Shown: positions 46,100-55,959 of the stretch, in pieces
How the letters are laid out: the number at the start of each line of letters is the position of its first letter
Position numbering within the stretch: the first letter of the stretch is position 1
Assembly (NCBI RefSeq): GCF_009805585.1
Contig: NZ_VHIN01000002.1
Span: 620,001-684,000 of the forward strand
Length of the DNA: 64,000 nt
DNA from: Glutamicibacter sp. JC586
GTDB taxonomy: Bacteria > Actinomycetota > Actinomycetes > Actinomycetales > Micrococcaceae
Reading direction: 5' to 3'
The notes under the pieces: generated by a model
Told to the model about the DNA's origin: nothing
What the model saw: only the letters and a program-made list of their open reading frames with translations
Database searches by the model: none
Program-made: the position numbers and the translations under genes

Positions 46100-46306
46100 C
46101 TACTTCGCCTCCTCAACCTTCAACAGGTGTGGGACCTTGTTGACCATACCAACAGTCACAGGGTCAGCGGAGCGGACAACGGTCTGTCCGATGCGCTTCA
46201 GGCCTAGCGAACGAACTACGTCGCGCTGGGACTGGTTACCACCGATGATGGACTTGATCTGGGTGATTTCCAGCTGGGCGTCGCTTACTGCAATGTTCTT
46301 AGCCAT
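46100..46306 (-). CDS. rpmD: 50S ribosomal protein L30
   Basis: 68 residues, single-domain L30 ([26 protein letters not shown]). It lies three bases after rpsE and two before rplO. Confidence 0.96.
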   Translation of the reverse strand: MAKNIAVSDAQLEITQIKSIIGGNQSQRDVVRSLGLKRIGQTVVRSADPVTVGMVNKVPHLLKVEEAK

Positions 46307-46309
46307 TGA

Positions 46310-47020
46310 TTAAGCACCTGCCTTCTGGGACTGGATGTGACGCAGCATTGCTGCTGGTGCAACCTCGTCCAGCGGAAGACCGCGGCGAGCTGCAACAGCT
46401 GCTGGCTCTTCAAGAGCCTTCAGTGCAGCAATGGTGCCCTGAACGATGTTGATCTGGTTGCTAGAACCCATCGACTTCGACAGGATGTCGTGGATGCCTG
46501 CGCACTCCAACACGGCGCGCACTGGACCACCGGCGATAACACCGGTACCAGGAGCAGCTGGACGAAGCATGACGACGCCAGCGGCGGCCTCACCCTTGAC
46601 CAGGTGTGGAATGGTGGTGCCAACGCGTGGAACGCGGAAGAAGGACTTCTTAGCCTCTTCAACGCCCTTAGCGATAGCTGCAGGAACTTCCTTGGCCTTA
46701 CCGTAGCCAACGCCTACCAGACCGTTACCGTCACCAACAACGACAAGTGCGGTGAAGCTGAAGCGACGACCACCCTTGACGACCTTGGATACGCGGTTGA
46801 TAGCTACAACGCGCTCAAGGAACTTGTCCTTGTCTTCGTTGCGGTTATCCTTCTGGTCACGGCCACGGCCGCGGCCTTCGCCACGTCCACGACCTTCTCC
46901 ACGTCCGCGGCCTTCGCCACGACGGGATCCAGCGTTCTCGGTAGCGGGAGCCGATGCAGTCTCGACTGCTTCAGTAGCTTCAGACACCTGAGTTTCCTTC
47001 TTGTTAGTTGCTTCGCTCAC
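46310..47020 (-). CDS. rpsE: 30S ribosomal protein S5 with RG-repeat N-terminal extension
   Basis: 236 residues, against about 167 in E. coli. Residues 1-34 are acidic Thr/Ala-rich, residues 35-54 consist of GEGRGR repeated three times plus RGRD, then a charged linker; the S5 core begins near residue 66 ([20 protein letters not shown]). It contributes to decoding fidelity. Start GTG overlaps the rplR TGA (GTGA). Extended S5 termini are known in actinobacteria; the perfect repeats are notable. Confidence 0.95.
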   Translation of the reverse strand: MSEATNKKETQVSEATEAVETASAPATENAGSRRGEGRGRGEGRGRGEGRGRGRDQKDNRNEDKDKFLERVVAINRVSKVVKGGRRFSFTALVVVGDGNGLVGVGYGKAKEVPAAIAKGVEEAKKSFFRVPRVGTTIPHLVKGEAAAGVVMLRPAAPGTGVIAGGPVRAVLECAGIHDILSKSMGSSNQINIVQGTIAALKALEEPAAVAARRGLPLDEVAPAAMLRHIQSQKAGA

Positions 47021-47388
47021 AGTGCCAGCCCACCTTCACGTGCGCCGTCAGCAACAGCAGCCACGCGACCGTGGTACTTGTTGCCGCCGCGGTCGAAGAC
47101 AACTGCTTCGATGCCAGCAGCCTTGGCGCGCTCTGCAACGAGCTCACCAACGCGCTTAGCCTTTGCGGACTTGTCAGCATCGCTGTTGCGAAGATCTGCT
47201 TCCATGGTCGAAGCGCTGGCCAGGGTTAGACCCTGGGAATCGTCGACAATCTGTACGAAGATGTGACGAGCCGAGCGGTTGACAACCAGGCGTGGACGAA
47301 CGGTGGTACCAGTGATGTGCTTGCGCAAACGCTGGTGACGACGACCGCGCTGAGCGGACTTGCTCTTGCCCTTGATTCCGATAGCCAT
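47017..47388 (-). CDS. rplR: 50S ribosomal protein L18
   Basis: 123 residues; binds 5S rRNA. The basic N-terminus ([19 protein letters not shown]) and [20 protein letters not shown] are characteristic. Two bases after rplF; overlaps rpsE by four. Confidence 0.96.
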   Translation of the reverse strand: MAIGIKGKSKSAQRGRRHQRLRKHITGTTVRPRLVVNRSARHIFVQIVDDSQGLTLASASTMEADLRNSDADKSAKAKRVGELVAERAKAAGIEAVVFDRGGNKYHGRVAAVADGAREGGLAL

Positions 47389-47390
47389 AA

Positions 47391-47927
47391 TTACTTACCA
47401 GCCTTTCCGACCTTGCGGCGGATGATCTCGCCAGCGTAACGAATACCCTTGCCCTTGTAAGGCTCGGTCTTACGCAGCTTGCGGATGTTGGCAGCAACTT
47501 CACCGACGTGCTGCTTATCAATACCAGCAATGGTGATCTTGTTGTTGCCCTCTACCGAGTAGGTAACACCCTCAACGGCTGCAACCTTGACTGGGTGCGA
47601 GTAACCTAGAGCAAGCTCCAGGTCAGCGCCCTTGGCCTGTACGCGGTAACCGGTACCGTGGATTTCGAGCTTCTTCTCGTAACCCTCGGTAACACCGATG
47701 ATCATGTTGTTGATCAGGGTGCGGGTCAGACCGTGCAACGAACGAGACTCGCGTGAGTCGTTCGGGCGGCTGACGGTAACAGTGTTCTCGTCCTTGGCAA
47801 CGGTGATAGGAGCCGAAACGGTGATCGAAAGTTCACCCTTTGGTCCCTTGACGGCGACCTGCTGGCCATCGACATTCAGTTCAACGTTGGCAGGAACGGT
47901 GATCGGAAGACGTCCAATACGTGACAT
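47391..47927 (-). CDS. rplF: 50S ribosomal protein L6
   Basis: 178 residues in two similar domains; [15 protein letters not shown] opens it and the C-terminal motif [18 protein letters not shown] is conserved. It lies near the factor-binding centre of 50S. Twenty bases after rpsH. Confidence 0.97.
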   Translation of the reverse strand: MSRIGRLPITVPANVELNVDGQQVAVKGPKGELSITVSAPITVAKDENTVTVSRPNDSRESRSLHGLTRTLINNMIIGVTEGYEKKLEIHGTGYRVQAKGADLELALGYSHPVKVAAVEGVTYSVEGNNKITIAGIDKQHVGEVAANIRKLRKTEPYKGKGIRYAGEIIRRKVGKAGK

Positions 47928-47947
47928 TGTATGTTTCTCCCTTTCCG

Positions 47948-48346
47948 TTACCAGACGTAGGCGAGGACTTCCCCACCCACGCCCTTCTTTGCAGCCTGAC
48001 GGTCAGTAAGCAGACCGGAGGAGGTGGACAGGATAGCGATACCAAGACCACCGAGCACGTGAGGCAAGTTGGTGGACTTTGCGTAAACGCGAAGACCTGG
48101 CTTGGAGATACGACGTACGCCAGCGATTGAACGCTCACGCGATGGGCCGTACTTCAAAGTGATGGTCAGAGTCTTGCCGACTTCTGCTGCAACTTCCTCG
48201 AACGAGGCAATGTAGCCCTGTTCCTTCAGGATGTTAGCAATGCGTACTTTTAGCTTGCTCGATGGCATCGACACGGTGTCGTGGTATGCCGAGTTAGCGT
48301 TACGCAGACGAGTCAGCATATCTGCGACTGGATCTGTCATAGACAT
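47948..48346 (-). CDS. rpsH: 30S ribosomal protein S8
   Basis: 132 residues ([18 protein letters not shown], or starting two codons later at 48340). The C-terminal [20 protein letters not shown] is the 16S-binding signature. Note that no rpsN gene lies between rplE and rpsH, as in many relatives that keep S14 elsewhere. Confidence 0.96.
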   Translation of the reverse strand: MSMTDPVADMLTRLRNANSAYHDTVSMPSSKLKVRIANILKEQGYIASFEEVAAEVGKTLTITLKYGPSRERSIAGVRRISKPGLRVYAKSTNLPHVLGGLGIAILSTSSGLLTDRQAAKKGVGGEVLAYVW

Positions 48347-48403
48347 GTGGGCTTCAGCCCTTCCTCGTTACGGTTTCCTTAGCGGACCTGTAACGTAGTG
48401 AGA

Positions 48404-48973
48404 TTAGTTGTTGGTCCTGAATGGGAAGCCCAGAGCCTTAAGCAAGGCACGGCCTTCGTCATCAGTCTTGGCGGTGGTCACCACAGTGATGTCCATACCG
48501 CGCACGCGATCGATCTTGTCCTGATCGATTTCATGGAACATCGACTGTTCGGTCAGACCGAAAGTGTAGTTACCATTGCCATCGAACTGACGGTCGCTCA
48601 AGCCGCGGAAGTCGCGGATACGAGGAAGTGCCAGGGTGATCAAGCGATCAACGAATTCCCACATGCGATCGTTACGCAGCGTGGTGTGCGTACCAATTGG
48701 CATGCCTTCGCGCAGCTTGAACTGTGCGATGGACTTGCGGGCACGGGTGATCACTGGCTTCTGACCGGTAATTGCGGTCAGGTCGCGAACGGCGCCTTCA
48801 ATGAGCTTCGAGTCCTTGGCAGCTTCGCCGACACCCATGTTAACTACAACCTTGGTCAGGGATGGTACCTGCATTGGGTTTGCGTAGTTGAACTGCTCCT
48901 GCATTGCAGGGCGGATCTCGTCGTTGTACTTAGCCTTCAGACGTGGCTGGATCTTGGTGGCTGCTTCAGTCAT
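48404..48973 (-). CDS. rplE: 50S ribosomal protein L5
   Basis: 189 residues; binds 5S rRNA and bridges to the 30S head. [13 protein letters not shown] and the [13 protein letters not shown] motif are present. Its ATG overlaps the rplX stop by one base (TAATG). 57 nt separate it from rpsH. Confidence 0.96.
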   Translation of the reverse strand: MTEAATKIQPRLKAKYNDEIRPAMQEQFNYANPMQVPSLTKVVVNMGVGEAAKDSKLIEGAVRDLTAITGQKPVITRARKSIAQFKLREGMPIGTHTTLRNDRMWEFVDRLITLALPRIRDFRGLSDRQFDGNGNYTFGLTEQSMFHEIDQDKIDRVRGMDITVVTTAKTDDEGRALLKALGFPFRTNN

Positions 48974-49317
48974 TACAGATCCTTTCCGGAAGCCTTGGCG
49001 AAACGAACGCGTACAGTCTTGGACACGCCGTTCTTTTCTACGGTTTCCTCGCGGAAGCCGACGCGGGTTGGCTTCTTGGTTTCTGGGTCAACCACTGCAA
49101 CGTTAGAAACGTGCACTGGAGCCTCAACAACCTCGATGCCGCCAGTGGTCGAACCGGATTCGGTCTGACCAGCCTTGGTGTGCTTGGTGACGCGGTTTAC
49201 GCCTTCAACCAGCACGCGGTTGGACTCGGTGATAACCTTCAGGACTTTGCCCTGCAGGCCACGATCCTTGCCTGAGATGACCTGAACCAGGTCACCCTTC
49301 TTGATCTTTGCGCCCAT
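48973..49317 (-). CDS. rplX: 50S ribosomal protein L24
   Basis: 114 residues with the KOW motif at the N-terminus ([20 protein letters not shown]). It starts 50S assembly. Two bases after rplN. Confidence 0.96.
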   Translation of the reverse strand: MGAKIKKGDLVQVISGKDRGLQGKVLKVITESNRVLVEGVNRVTKHTKAGQTESGSTTGGIEVVEAPVHVSNVAVVDPETKKPTRVGFREETVEKNGVSKTVRVRFAKASGKDL

Positions 49318-49319
49318 GG

Positions 49320-49691
49320 TTACAGCACCTCCGGAGCCAGGGAAACGATCTTCATGAACTTCTTGTCACGAAGCTCACGACCCACTGGGCCGAAAATACG
49401 AGTTCCACGAGGATCGGCTGCGTCACCCTTAAGGATGACAGCTGCGTTCTCGTCGAACTTGATGTAGGAACCATCTGCACGACGGATTTCCTTCTTAGTG
49501 CGAACGACGACTGCCTTTACGACGTCGCCCTTCTTCACGTTGCCGCCAGGAATTGCATCCTTGACGGTAGCGACAATGGTGTCGCCAATGCTTGCGTAGC
49601 GACGCTTCGAGCCACCAAGAACACGAATGGTAAGGATTTCCTTAGCACCGGTGTTATCGGCAACCTTAAGTCGCGACTCCTGCTGAATCAC
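49320..49691 (-). CDS. rplN: 50S ribosomal protein L14
   Basis: 123 residues; [18 protein letters not shown] and [17 protein letters not shown] are conserved. The start is GTG at 49691 with AGGAG six bases ahead. It forms bridges with 16S rRNA. It is now the first gene of its transcript because about 4.5 kb of unrelated genes lies between it and rpsQ. Confidence 0.96.
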   Translation of the reverse strand: MIQQESRLKVADNTGAKEILTIRVLGGSKRRYASIGDTIVATVKDAIPGGNVKKGDVVKAVVVRTKKEIRRADGSYIKFDENAAVILKGDAADPRGTRIFGPVGRELRDKKFMKIVSLAPEVL

Positions 49692-50430
49692 TTCTTACTC
49701 CTGTCGTCTCGCTGGTTCTCTTATAAACGAGCCTTGCGGAACGGATATGGTCTCCACGATACGTATCGCTTACCCCCACCGACGCGGGCGCACCGAATGC
49801 TGATCCCAATTGGCGGCAGGGCCGAGGCGTAAAATATCGAGGCCGTGCTTGTGCGACTAAACTGATTTAGACCGCACTGCATCGGGCCGAAGGTGGATAG
49901 TCCTCAAACGCGATGCGCACAGGTTTTCAAGTCTAACGCAGATTGGCGCCAAACCGAAATGGTGTGGTATGCGAAATTCAGGCGTTGTTCGTCACATGTA
50001 TTGCCCTGAACTTTCCCGAATTTTCGGCTCAGCAGCCAAACTACGTGGAGGCGAACTGCCCGTCACCGACTCGGCAAAGTTATTGCAACAAGGGAATGCG
50101 TCCACGGTATGACCCATGGGCCAGAAAACTCTTCTTATTGCCATCTCCTCTTCTAGGAGGACTGACAGCAACTCGACGTAGCTCCCAAGATCTTAGACGG
50201 CTCGATTACCCTAGCCATCACCTGAAATTGGGGGTCTTGCCTCAGCCCAGTCACGCACAGTAGGCAACGCGCACAGATGAGTCCACATCGCTTTTGACGA
50301 CAAAAAGAATCCGCCTCAAGTCACGTTATGGTCATTGATTGGATTTTAGGGCAGGATTGTCTTTCACCTAGCTCGGAAGTTTCAGTTGCTTGATGAGTCG
50401 ATGGCTATCCAACGATTTTCGGAGTTCAGC
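49692..50430. other. 739-bp gene-free region upstream of rplN
   Basis: No convincing gene, RNA gene or repeat seen. The first 170 bases should hold the rplN promoter; a minus-strand candidate is TTAGTC with GATATT 16 nt later (about 49857-49830). The remainder separates it from the divergent lipoprotein gene and looks like former coding or insert sequence with no surviving frame I can support. Confidence 0.4.
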
Positions 50431-51018
50431 ATGCAACGTTCTTTAGTTCTCTGCGCAACTGGGATTCTCGCATTGACCGTTCTCACCGGCTGCAATGCGA
50501 GCAGCACAGATTCCCCATCGAACGAACCTACAGCAGATAACGCCACCGCAAGTTCCGCATCCCAATCCTCGACCGAACAAACACAAACATCACAGGCCCC
50601 TGTTGATACCTCCGACGTCATTGCGACGAACGAATTTGTCGTCCCCGGGCACAAGAACGACAAAGTGAAGGTTGGCATTCAGTCCCTGAAGGTCGAGGGG
50701 AAAACGATGATTCTCCAATACGTCCTTACCCCCGACTTCTCGTCTGAAAGCGACTCCGCAAAGATCTCCATCTACGACATGTTTGGGGACTTACCGCCGC
50801 GTACGACCCTAGTTGACCGAGAAAATCTCAAAGAGTACACGGTAATTTCTGATGTAGGGCGTAGTTGGGCAGCAGATGCAGTTCATTCGCAGACCACCAA
50901 TCATGAACCCATCATTTGGTGGGGCGTTTATGCTGCTCCAGAAGATAACAATGACTCTTTTGACGTTCGCGTGATTGATTCGATGGCCGAGTTTGCTGAT
51001 GTGCCGGTGACACGATGA
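50431..51018 (+). CDS. Secreted lipoprotein of unknown function
   Basis: 195 residues from the ATG at 50431, which has CGGAG six bases upstream. The lipobox is LTGC (Cys about residue 22), then a Ser/Thr/Gln-rich linker of about 45 residues that would reach through the cell wall, then a folded domain starting near VIATNEFVV with a pattern (V-K-V-G-I-Q-S-L) seen in DUF4352/telokin-like surface lipoproteins; that match is tentative. Its stop overlaps the OmpA-domain gene by ATGA, so the two are made together. Confidence 0.7.
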   Translation: MQRSLVLCATGILALTVLTGCNASSTDSPSNEPTADNATASSASQSSTEQTQTSQAPVDTSDVIATNEFVVPGHKNDKVKVGIQSLKVEGKTMILQYVLTPDFSSESDSAKISIYDMFGDLPPRTTLVDRENLKEYTVISDVGRSWAADAVHSQTTNHEPIIWWGVYAAPEDNNDSFDVRVIDSMAEFADVPVTR

Positions 51019-51584
51019 AAACTTACGGCGTTCGACGTATAGGAGTTGGACTGCTGATAGTTTTGCTTGGCTGTCCGATTTCTGCAGCTCAAGCATCGGG
51101 CACCGCTGCCCAAGAATTACCGGATCCCTCTAGCGAACTAATTGCAGAATCCGTGATCACCTGGGATCCGGCCAAAAGCGTCAGGACATGGGACTTATCT
51201 GATTCCATCAAAAGCGTTGAGCAGGTGGAGGAAGCAGACGGCGAAACGACCATCACCTTGGCGACGGACATCCTTTTCACTCCGGATAGTTCCAAGCTTC
51301 CAACCTCGGCAAGCAACAAAATCGAGTCTTTGCTGTCCAAGATTCCCAAAGGCGCAGAGGTAAAAGTCAACGGTCACACTGATTCAGTTCACGGCGCAAA
51401 AGACAACAAGAAGCTCTCGTCGGACCGGGCTGAGGCCGTTGCCGCCGTACTTAAGAAAGCACGGTCCGACCTAAAAACAACGGTCAAGGGATTAGCCGAC
51501 ACCCAACCAGCGGTTCGAGAAGACCCCAAAGACCTGTCGACTTATGCTGCAAATCGCCGAGTCGAAATCATTTACGCCGGCTAG
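51015..51584 (+). CDS. OmpA-like domain exported protein
   Basis: 189 residues: a signal peptide (RRIGVGLLIVLLGC.. to AQAS), a short linker, and an OmpA C-terminal domain about 75-189 with KVNGHTDSVHGAKDNKKLS, SDRAEAVAAVL and NRRVEIIY, the peptidoglycan-binding signature. The protein presumably binds diaminoacid residues of the wall. It is coupled to the lipoprotein gene upstream, suggesting a wall-membrane pair. Confidence 0.82.
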   Translation: MKTYGVRRIGVGLLIVLLGCPISAAQASGTAAQELPDPSSELIAESVITWDPAKSVRTWDLSDSIKSVEQVEEADGETTITLATDILFTPDSSKLPTSASNKIESLLSKIPKGAEVKVNGHTDSVHGAKDNKKLSSDRAEAVAAVLKKARSDLKTTVKGLADTQPAVREDPKDLSTYAANRRVEIIYAG

Positions 51585-51636
51585 CTAATCTCTTGTCGCT
51601 GGGTAGTGGGCTCTGGACAAAGCCTCCTAGCGGTGG

Positions 51637-52593
51637 CTACTTGTTTGGCACACCGAGTTTCACCGTGAGCGCGAGATGATCAGATCCATCGATCTTGACC
51701 GTGTGTTGCCCAAGTGGAGCGAGCCCACGGGTTAACACATGGTCAATCCCAACGACCGGGGGCAGGGTTCCTCCGGTGGGCCATGTCGGCACCGGGAACC
51801 ACGACGTTTCGGGTTCCATGCTGGAGGCAAGTTGACGAAATTGTGGATGCGTCCGGGTCGAGTTGTAGTCCCCCGCCAGAATCATCGGCATATCATTATG
51901 CTGATCAGCCCACTGCTGCAATGCCGATAATCCGCTGCGCCACCGCTGAGCATCATCCAATGGCGGATAAAGGTGAACTCCCACAACGCGGATGGGTCCG
52001 TCGGGTGCCTGTACTTCAACGACGGGTAGGCCATACCATTCAGTCATTTCTGGACCGAGAGCATCTGCTCGCTGACTAAGCGGATAACGAGAAAAGATCA
52101 CCGTATCAGCCTCACCACCGGTTGGCACCGGTGCACTCCGGTAATCCAAAGCATCTAATGCTCCCTCGGCGGCCAAACGTTGGTGCAAAGGTTCGCTGGT
52201 CTCGACAAGCACTAGAACATCTGGATTAGTCATCTTGATGCTCTGCGCTAATTGCTTCGAATCGGCGCCTGCTTTCAGCGCGTTAAAGGAGAAGACAGAA
52301 ATTTCAGAAGTATGCGCTCCTGTTTCTTGTCTCCAGGGCGCTGCCACGTTGGGTAGCACGCCGAGGATGAGGGTGAGCATGATGAGAATTGCCATAAACC
52401 ATCTTCGCCTGAACGAAGCGAGCAACACAGCCACAACAACGCCGATCAGCATCCATGGTTGAAACGCTTGCAGACGCGGAGTCCAACCAGCAGCTGACCA
52501 AGATATGTAAGGCATCAAGCCAACAGCGCCGCAGAGCAAAATAAGAATCGCCCACGTCCACCCAAAATGTGGCTGTGGGCGATTTTTCGTCAT
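51637..52593 (-). CDS. Membrane-anchored endonuclease/exonuclease/phosphatase family protein
   Basis: 318 residues. Three hydrophobic helices fill residues 12-85, followed by an EEP catalytic domain facing outward. SFNALKAG, VETSEP (metal Glu), GVHLYPP, AGDYNST, GIDHVL and GSDHLAL are the family active-site motifs. EEP proteins cleave phosphodiesters of DNA or lipids; the substrate here is unknown. Transcribed convergently with the OmpA-domain gene. Confidence 0.85.
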   Translation of the reverse strand: MTKNRPQPHFGWTWAILILLCGAVGLMPYISWSAAGWTPRLQAFQPWMLIGVVVAVLLASFRRRWFMAILIMLTLILGVLPNVAAPWRQETGAHTSEISVFSFNALKAGADSKQLAQSIKMTNPDVLVLVETSEPLHQRLAAEGALDALDYRSAPVPTGGEADTVIFSRYPLSQRADALGPEMTEWYGLPVVEVQAPDGPIRVVGVHLYPPLDDAQRWRSGLSALQQWADQHNDMPMILAGDYNSTRTHPQFRQLASSMEPETSWFPVPTWPTGGTLPPVVGIDHVLTRGLAPLGQHTVKIDGSDHLALTVKLGVPNK

Positions 52594-52646
52594 GATCTCA
52601 GCTTAGTTCAGCGACGAGGGATCATCGCTGACTTCGCTGACAGCTC

Positions 52647-53150
52647 CTACTGCTGTGCAGCCCAGTCCGCGACTCGTCGTGCGCTTTCTTCTTCGCTTAG
52701 ATCTTCAACTCTGCTCATGATGGACCACCTCACCCCGTAAGGATCAATGATGGAGGCGAATCTGTCCCCGGAAACAAAATTCGTGACTGGTTCTCTCACG
52801 GTGGCGCCTTTCTCGATTGCCTTAGCCAGCACCGAATCAACGTCTTCGCAGTACAGTCCCAGAGAGTAGCAAGCATTTGGCGCTACGGGCGGTGGCACCA
52901 AGCCGTACTCCGGGCTGGGTTCACCTATTTGCAGGTGACCTTGGCCGAAATCCAATTCCGCATGTACGACAACGCCAGCCATTGTCGTGGCATCAATGAT
53001 TCGTGCTCCGAACGCATCTTTGTAAAACTCCAATGCCTGCGCCGCATTAGTTATGGCTAGGAACGGCGTCAATGAGGTGACACCTTTGGGAACACCAGCG
53101 TTGGTGTAGTTTCCGGTGACACCACGCACCGATTCGTTGTTGTTTTGCAT
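52647..53150 (-). CDS. VOC-superfamily (PhnB/glyoxalase-like) protein
   Basis: 167 residues, paired beta-alpha-beta modules. SLTPFLAITNAAQALEFYKDAFGA and the closing FGDRFASIIDPYGVRWSI-type segment (here SGDRFASIIDPYG) match PhnB-like members. The metal-binding residues are only partly recognisable, so an enzymatic or a binding/resistance role is open. It diverges from the AraC gene with 68 bp between, so it is probably that regulator's target. Confidence 0.8.
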   Translation of the reverse strand: MQNNNESVRGVTGNYTNAGVPKGVTSLTPFLAITNAAQALEFYKDAFGARIIDATTMAGVVVHAELDFGQGHLQIGEPSPEYGLVPPPVAPNACYSLGLYCEDVDSVLAKAIEKGATVREPVTNFVSGDRFASIIDPYGVRWSIMSRVEDLSEEESARRVADWAAQQ

Positions 53151-53218
53151 GTCTAAAGACTAAGATCCTGTGCCATGCTGGGGCTTGTAAATTTGCGACG
53201 ATTTCAAGGAGCCGCCGT

Positions 53219-54013
53219 ATGGCTGATGTCCACGACGGTCGAGGTGTTTTGTATCCGGCTCGTTTGCCGGAGTTTCAGCGCATCTTGCCTCCCGAACATT
53301 TACAGCAGCACGTCAGCTGGTTCTGGATCTCGCGCTGGGAAATTGCCCCGGGCAGGGTCTCGCGGCAGCAACTACTGCCCTTCCCGTTGATGAATCTTGT
53401 CGTTCAGATTGAGGGCGTGACAATCTCCGGTCCAAGCAGTGGCGCCTCGCATAGGGATCTGCACGGTACGGGCTGGGCTGTTGCCGTCTTGCTTCGTCCC
53501 GCGAGTGCACCTTTTGTCGCTTCCCTTGCCGGAACTACTCCTGCGCAGTTATTGGACCGGGAAGTGGTCTTGGCAGCGGTGAACCTTCACAAGGGCATTA
53601 AGGAAGAACATGCCAACACGACTGCCTTGCCGCTTAATGAACGTTGTGCCGATCAGTTGACTTCATGGCTAACGCAGTGCCTTCCACCGATCACGGATTC
53701 GGGAGTGCTGGCCAACAAATTCTTGGAATACGTTTCGACGCATCGAGAAGCCTCGCGCGTTGATCAAGTCGCTAAGGAATTGAATCTCACCGTACGCAGC
53801 TTACAACGCCTGTCCCTCAAATACTTGGGGGTCTCTCCCCTTGTAGTCATCCGGCGCTACCGATTGCAAGAAGCTGCCCTACATATGCGAGAGCACCCTG
53901 ATTCATCGCTCGCTGGCTTGGCTGCAGACCTTGGATACACAGACCAGGCTCACCTGTCCACGGACTTCCGTAAGGTTCTGGGCTATTCCCCCAGCGACTA
54001 TCGAAACAGCTAG
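53219..54013 (+). CDS. AraC-family transcriptional regulator
   Basis: 264 residues, ATG with GGAG seven bases ahead. The N-terminal half (LPPEHLQQHVSWFWISRWEI) is a sensor domain of the DUF6597 kind; the C-terminal 100 residues are an AraC double helix-turn-helix (VDQVAKELNLTVRSLQRL, then LAGLAADLGYTDQAHLSTDF). Probably regulates the divergent VOC gene. Confidence 0.85.
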   Translation: MADVHDGRGVLYPARLPEFQRILPPEHLQQHVSWFWISRWEIAPGRVSRQQLLPFPLMNLVVQIEGVTISGPSSGASHRDLHGTGWAVAVLLRPASAPFVASLAGTTPAQLLDREVVLAAVNLHKGIKEEHANTTALPLNERCADQLTSWLTQCLPPITDSGVLANKFLEYVSTHREASRVDQVAKELNLTVRSLQRLSLKYLGVSPLVVIRRYRLQEAALHMREHPDSSLAGLAADLGYTDQAHLSTDFRKVLGYSPSDYRNS

Positions 54014-54132
54014 TGCCCTGCACAAAGGCCGGCGCCCATCAAGACGTTCCCCGGGCATTGATAGATCAGTCCCGTTCCAGAATCAATTCCAAAGTCCAAT
54101 GTCACGGCGCTGGGCTTTGCATTTAACGCAGA

Positions 54133-54170
54133 AATGCCCCGAACTCTTCTTTCGAAAAGTTCGGGGCATT
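54133..54170. terminator. Bidirectional terminator between the AraC gene and rpsQ
   Basis: AATGCCCCGAACT and its complement (13 bp) with a 12-nt, partly paired loop. It ends the rpsJ-rpsQ operon on minus and the AraC gene on plus. Confidence 0.87.
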
Positions 54171-54206
54171 CTTCAATCACGAGATCCGTGAAATCGTTGC
54201 GAAAGC

Positions 54207-54494
54207 TTACTTAGCCTTCTCTACGATCTCAACTAGACGCCAGCGCTTGTCAGCAGACAGCGGGCGGGTCTCAGCGATAACAACCAAGTCGCCGATGCCG
54301 GCTTCGTTGTTCTCATCGTGAGCCTTGACGTTCTTGTTGCGACGCATAACCTTGCCGTAAAGGGCGTGCTTTACACGGTCCTCAACGTCAACGACGATGG
54401 TCTTCTGCATCTTGTCGGAAACCACGTAACCACGGAGGGTCTTGCGGTCGTTACGCTCGGTAGCGTTATCCACACCGTTCTCCTTCTCGCTCAT
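54207..54494 (-). CDS. rpsQ: 30S ribosomal protein S17
   Basis: 95 residues, OB-fold; [19 protein letters not shown] and the [18 protein letters not shown] region are conserved. Overlaps the rpmC stop by one base (TAATG). It is the last gene of the S10 operon here because of the downstream insertion. Confidence 0.96.
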   Translation of the reverse strand: MSEKENGVDNATERNDRKTLRGYVVSDKMQKTIVVDVEDRVKHALYGKVMRRNKNVKAHDENNEAGIGDLVVIAETRPLSADKRWRLVEIVEKAK

Positions 54495-54757
54495 TACTTG
54501 GATTCCTTCTTGGTTTCTTCAACCGGAACAACGACATCCTGACGAATGCCCAGCTCGCGCTCGCGCAGCACAGTGTAAATGCGGGCGATATCGCGCTTGA
54601 TAGCCTTCAGGTTTGCGTTGCTCTCTAGCTGGCCGGTAGCCGACTGGAAACGCAGGTTGAACAGTTCTGCCTTGGCCTTCTTCAATTCCTCGTTCAAACG
54701 AGCGGAATCGAAGCCGTCCAGGGACTCAATGCTAAGGTCTTTAGAACCGAGAGACAT
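54494..54757 (-). CDS. rpmC: 50S ribosomal protein L29
   Basis: 87 residues, helical hairpin; [20 protein letters not shown] is the signature. It lies at the tunnel exit. About 15 extra charged residues end the protein. Two bases after rplP. Confidence 0.96.
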   Translation of the reverse strand: MSLGSKDLSIESLDGFDSARLNEELKKAKAELFNLRFQSATGQLESNANLKAIKRDIARIYTVLRERELGIRQDVVVPVEETKKESK

Positions 54758-54759
54758 CC

Positions 54760-55176
54760 CTATTCACCACCTTCACGACGCACGATGCGTGCCTTCATTG
54801 GTAGCTTGTGGATTGCAAGACGCAATGCCTCTTTAGCTACCTCTTCACTGACGCCACCGAGTTCAAACATGACTCGTCCTGGCTTTACGTTGGCGACCCA
54901 CCACTCAGGTGAACCCTTACCGGAACCCATACGGGTTTCAGCAGGCTTCTTGGTCAAGGGACGGTCAGGGTAGATGTTGATCCACACCTTACCGCCACGC
55001 TTGATGTAACGGGTCATAGCGATACGAGCGGCTTCGATCTGACGGTTAGTCACGTAAGCCGGGGTCAACGCCTGGATGCCGTACTCACCGAACGATACGG
55101 TGGTACCGCCCTTGGCAGCACCCGAACGCTTTGGGTGGTGCTGCTTACGGAACTTGACTCGACGTGGGATAAGCAT
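54760..55176 (-). CDS. rplP: 50S ribosomal protein L16
   Basis: 138 residues; [17 protein letters not shown] and [19 protein letters not shown] are conserved. It sits by the A-site tRNA. Starts directly at the rpsC stop. Confidence 0.97.
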   Translation of the reverse strand: MLIPRRVKFRKQHHPKRSGAAKGGTTVSFGEYGIQALTPAYVTNRQIEAARIAMTRYIKRGGKVWINIYPDRPLTKKPAETRMGSGKGSPEWWVANVKPGRVMFELGGVSEEVAKEALRLAIHKLPMKARIVRREGGE

Positions 55177-55959
55177 TTAAGCCTCTCCTCCTTCCGCAGC
55201 ACCAGCTGCAGCGCCCTTACGGTCGTTACGACGACGGCGTTCGCCGCCACGTGGACGATCGTTTCCTCCGCGACCGCCACGAGCTGGAGCAGCAGCAGCC
55301 TGCTGTGCAGCCAGTTCCTTAGCGGTAACGTCACCCTTGTAGATCCAAACCTTTACGCCGATACGGCCGAAGGTGGTCTTAGCTTCGAACTTGCCGAAGT
55401 CGATGTTCGCACGCAGGGTGTGCAGTGGCACACGACCTTCACGGTAGAACTCCTTGCGGGACATTTCTGCACCGCCAAGACGACCGGAGCACTGAACGCG
55501 GATACCCTTGGCACCAGCGCGCATTGCCGACTGCATTGCCTTCTTCATCGCACGGCGGAAAGCCACGCGGGAAGCAAGCTGCTCGGCGATGCCCTGGGCG
55601 ACCAACTGGGCCTCCATGTCAGGGTTCTTGACCTCGAGGATGTTCAGCTGAACCTGCTTCTTGGTGAGCTTTTCCAGCTCGCCACGAATACGGTCAGCTT
55701 CTGCACCACGGCGACCGATTACGATACCTGGACGTGCGGTGTGGATATCCACACGAACACGGTCACGGGTGCGTTCGATCTCTACGCGGGCGATACCTGC
55801 ACGGTCCATACCCTTGGACAGCAGTGCACGGATCTGTACGTCTTCTTTTACGTAGTCCGCGTAACGCTGACCTGGCTTGCTGGAATCAGCGAACCAGTGC
55901 GAGACGTGGTCAGTGGTGATGCCGAGACGGAAACCGTTCGGATTTACCTTCTGTCCCAT
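55177..55959 (-). CDS. rpsC: 30S ribosomal protein S3
   Basis: 260 residues. N-terminal KH domain ([20 protein letters not shown]) and the C-terminal S3 domain, then an Ala/Gly/Arg-rich tail of about 45 residues typical of actinobacteria. Contacts mRNA at the entry channel. Abuts rplV and rplP. Confidence 0.97.
   Translation of the reverse strand: MGQKVNPNGFRLGITTDHVSHWFADSSKPGQRYADYVKEDVQIRALLSKGMDRAGIARVEIERTRDRVRVDIHTARPGIVIGRRGAEADRIRGELEKLTKKQVQLNILEVKNPDMEAQLVAQGIAEQLASRVAFRRAMKKAMQSAMRAGAKGIRVQCSGRLGGAEMSRKEFYREGRVPLHTLRANIDFGKFEAKTTFGRIGVKVWIYKGDVTAKELAAQQAAAAPARGGRGGNDRPRGGERRRRNDRKGAAAGAAEGGEA

Noticed and set aside
46337-47266. 309-codon frame antisense to rpsE and rplR
   Set aside because: Covers two certain ribosomal genes; low-complexity Ala/Thr runs mirror the RG repeats of S5.
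48398-49168. 256-codon frame antisense to rplE and rplX
   Set aside because: Same reason: shadow of ribosomal genes.
49692-50430. tRNA or small RNA gene in the long gap upstream of rplN
   Set aside because: No cloverleaf, no paired promoter and terminator could be found by eye.
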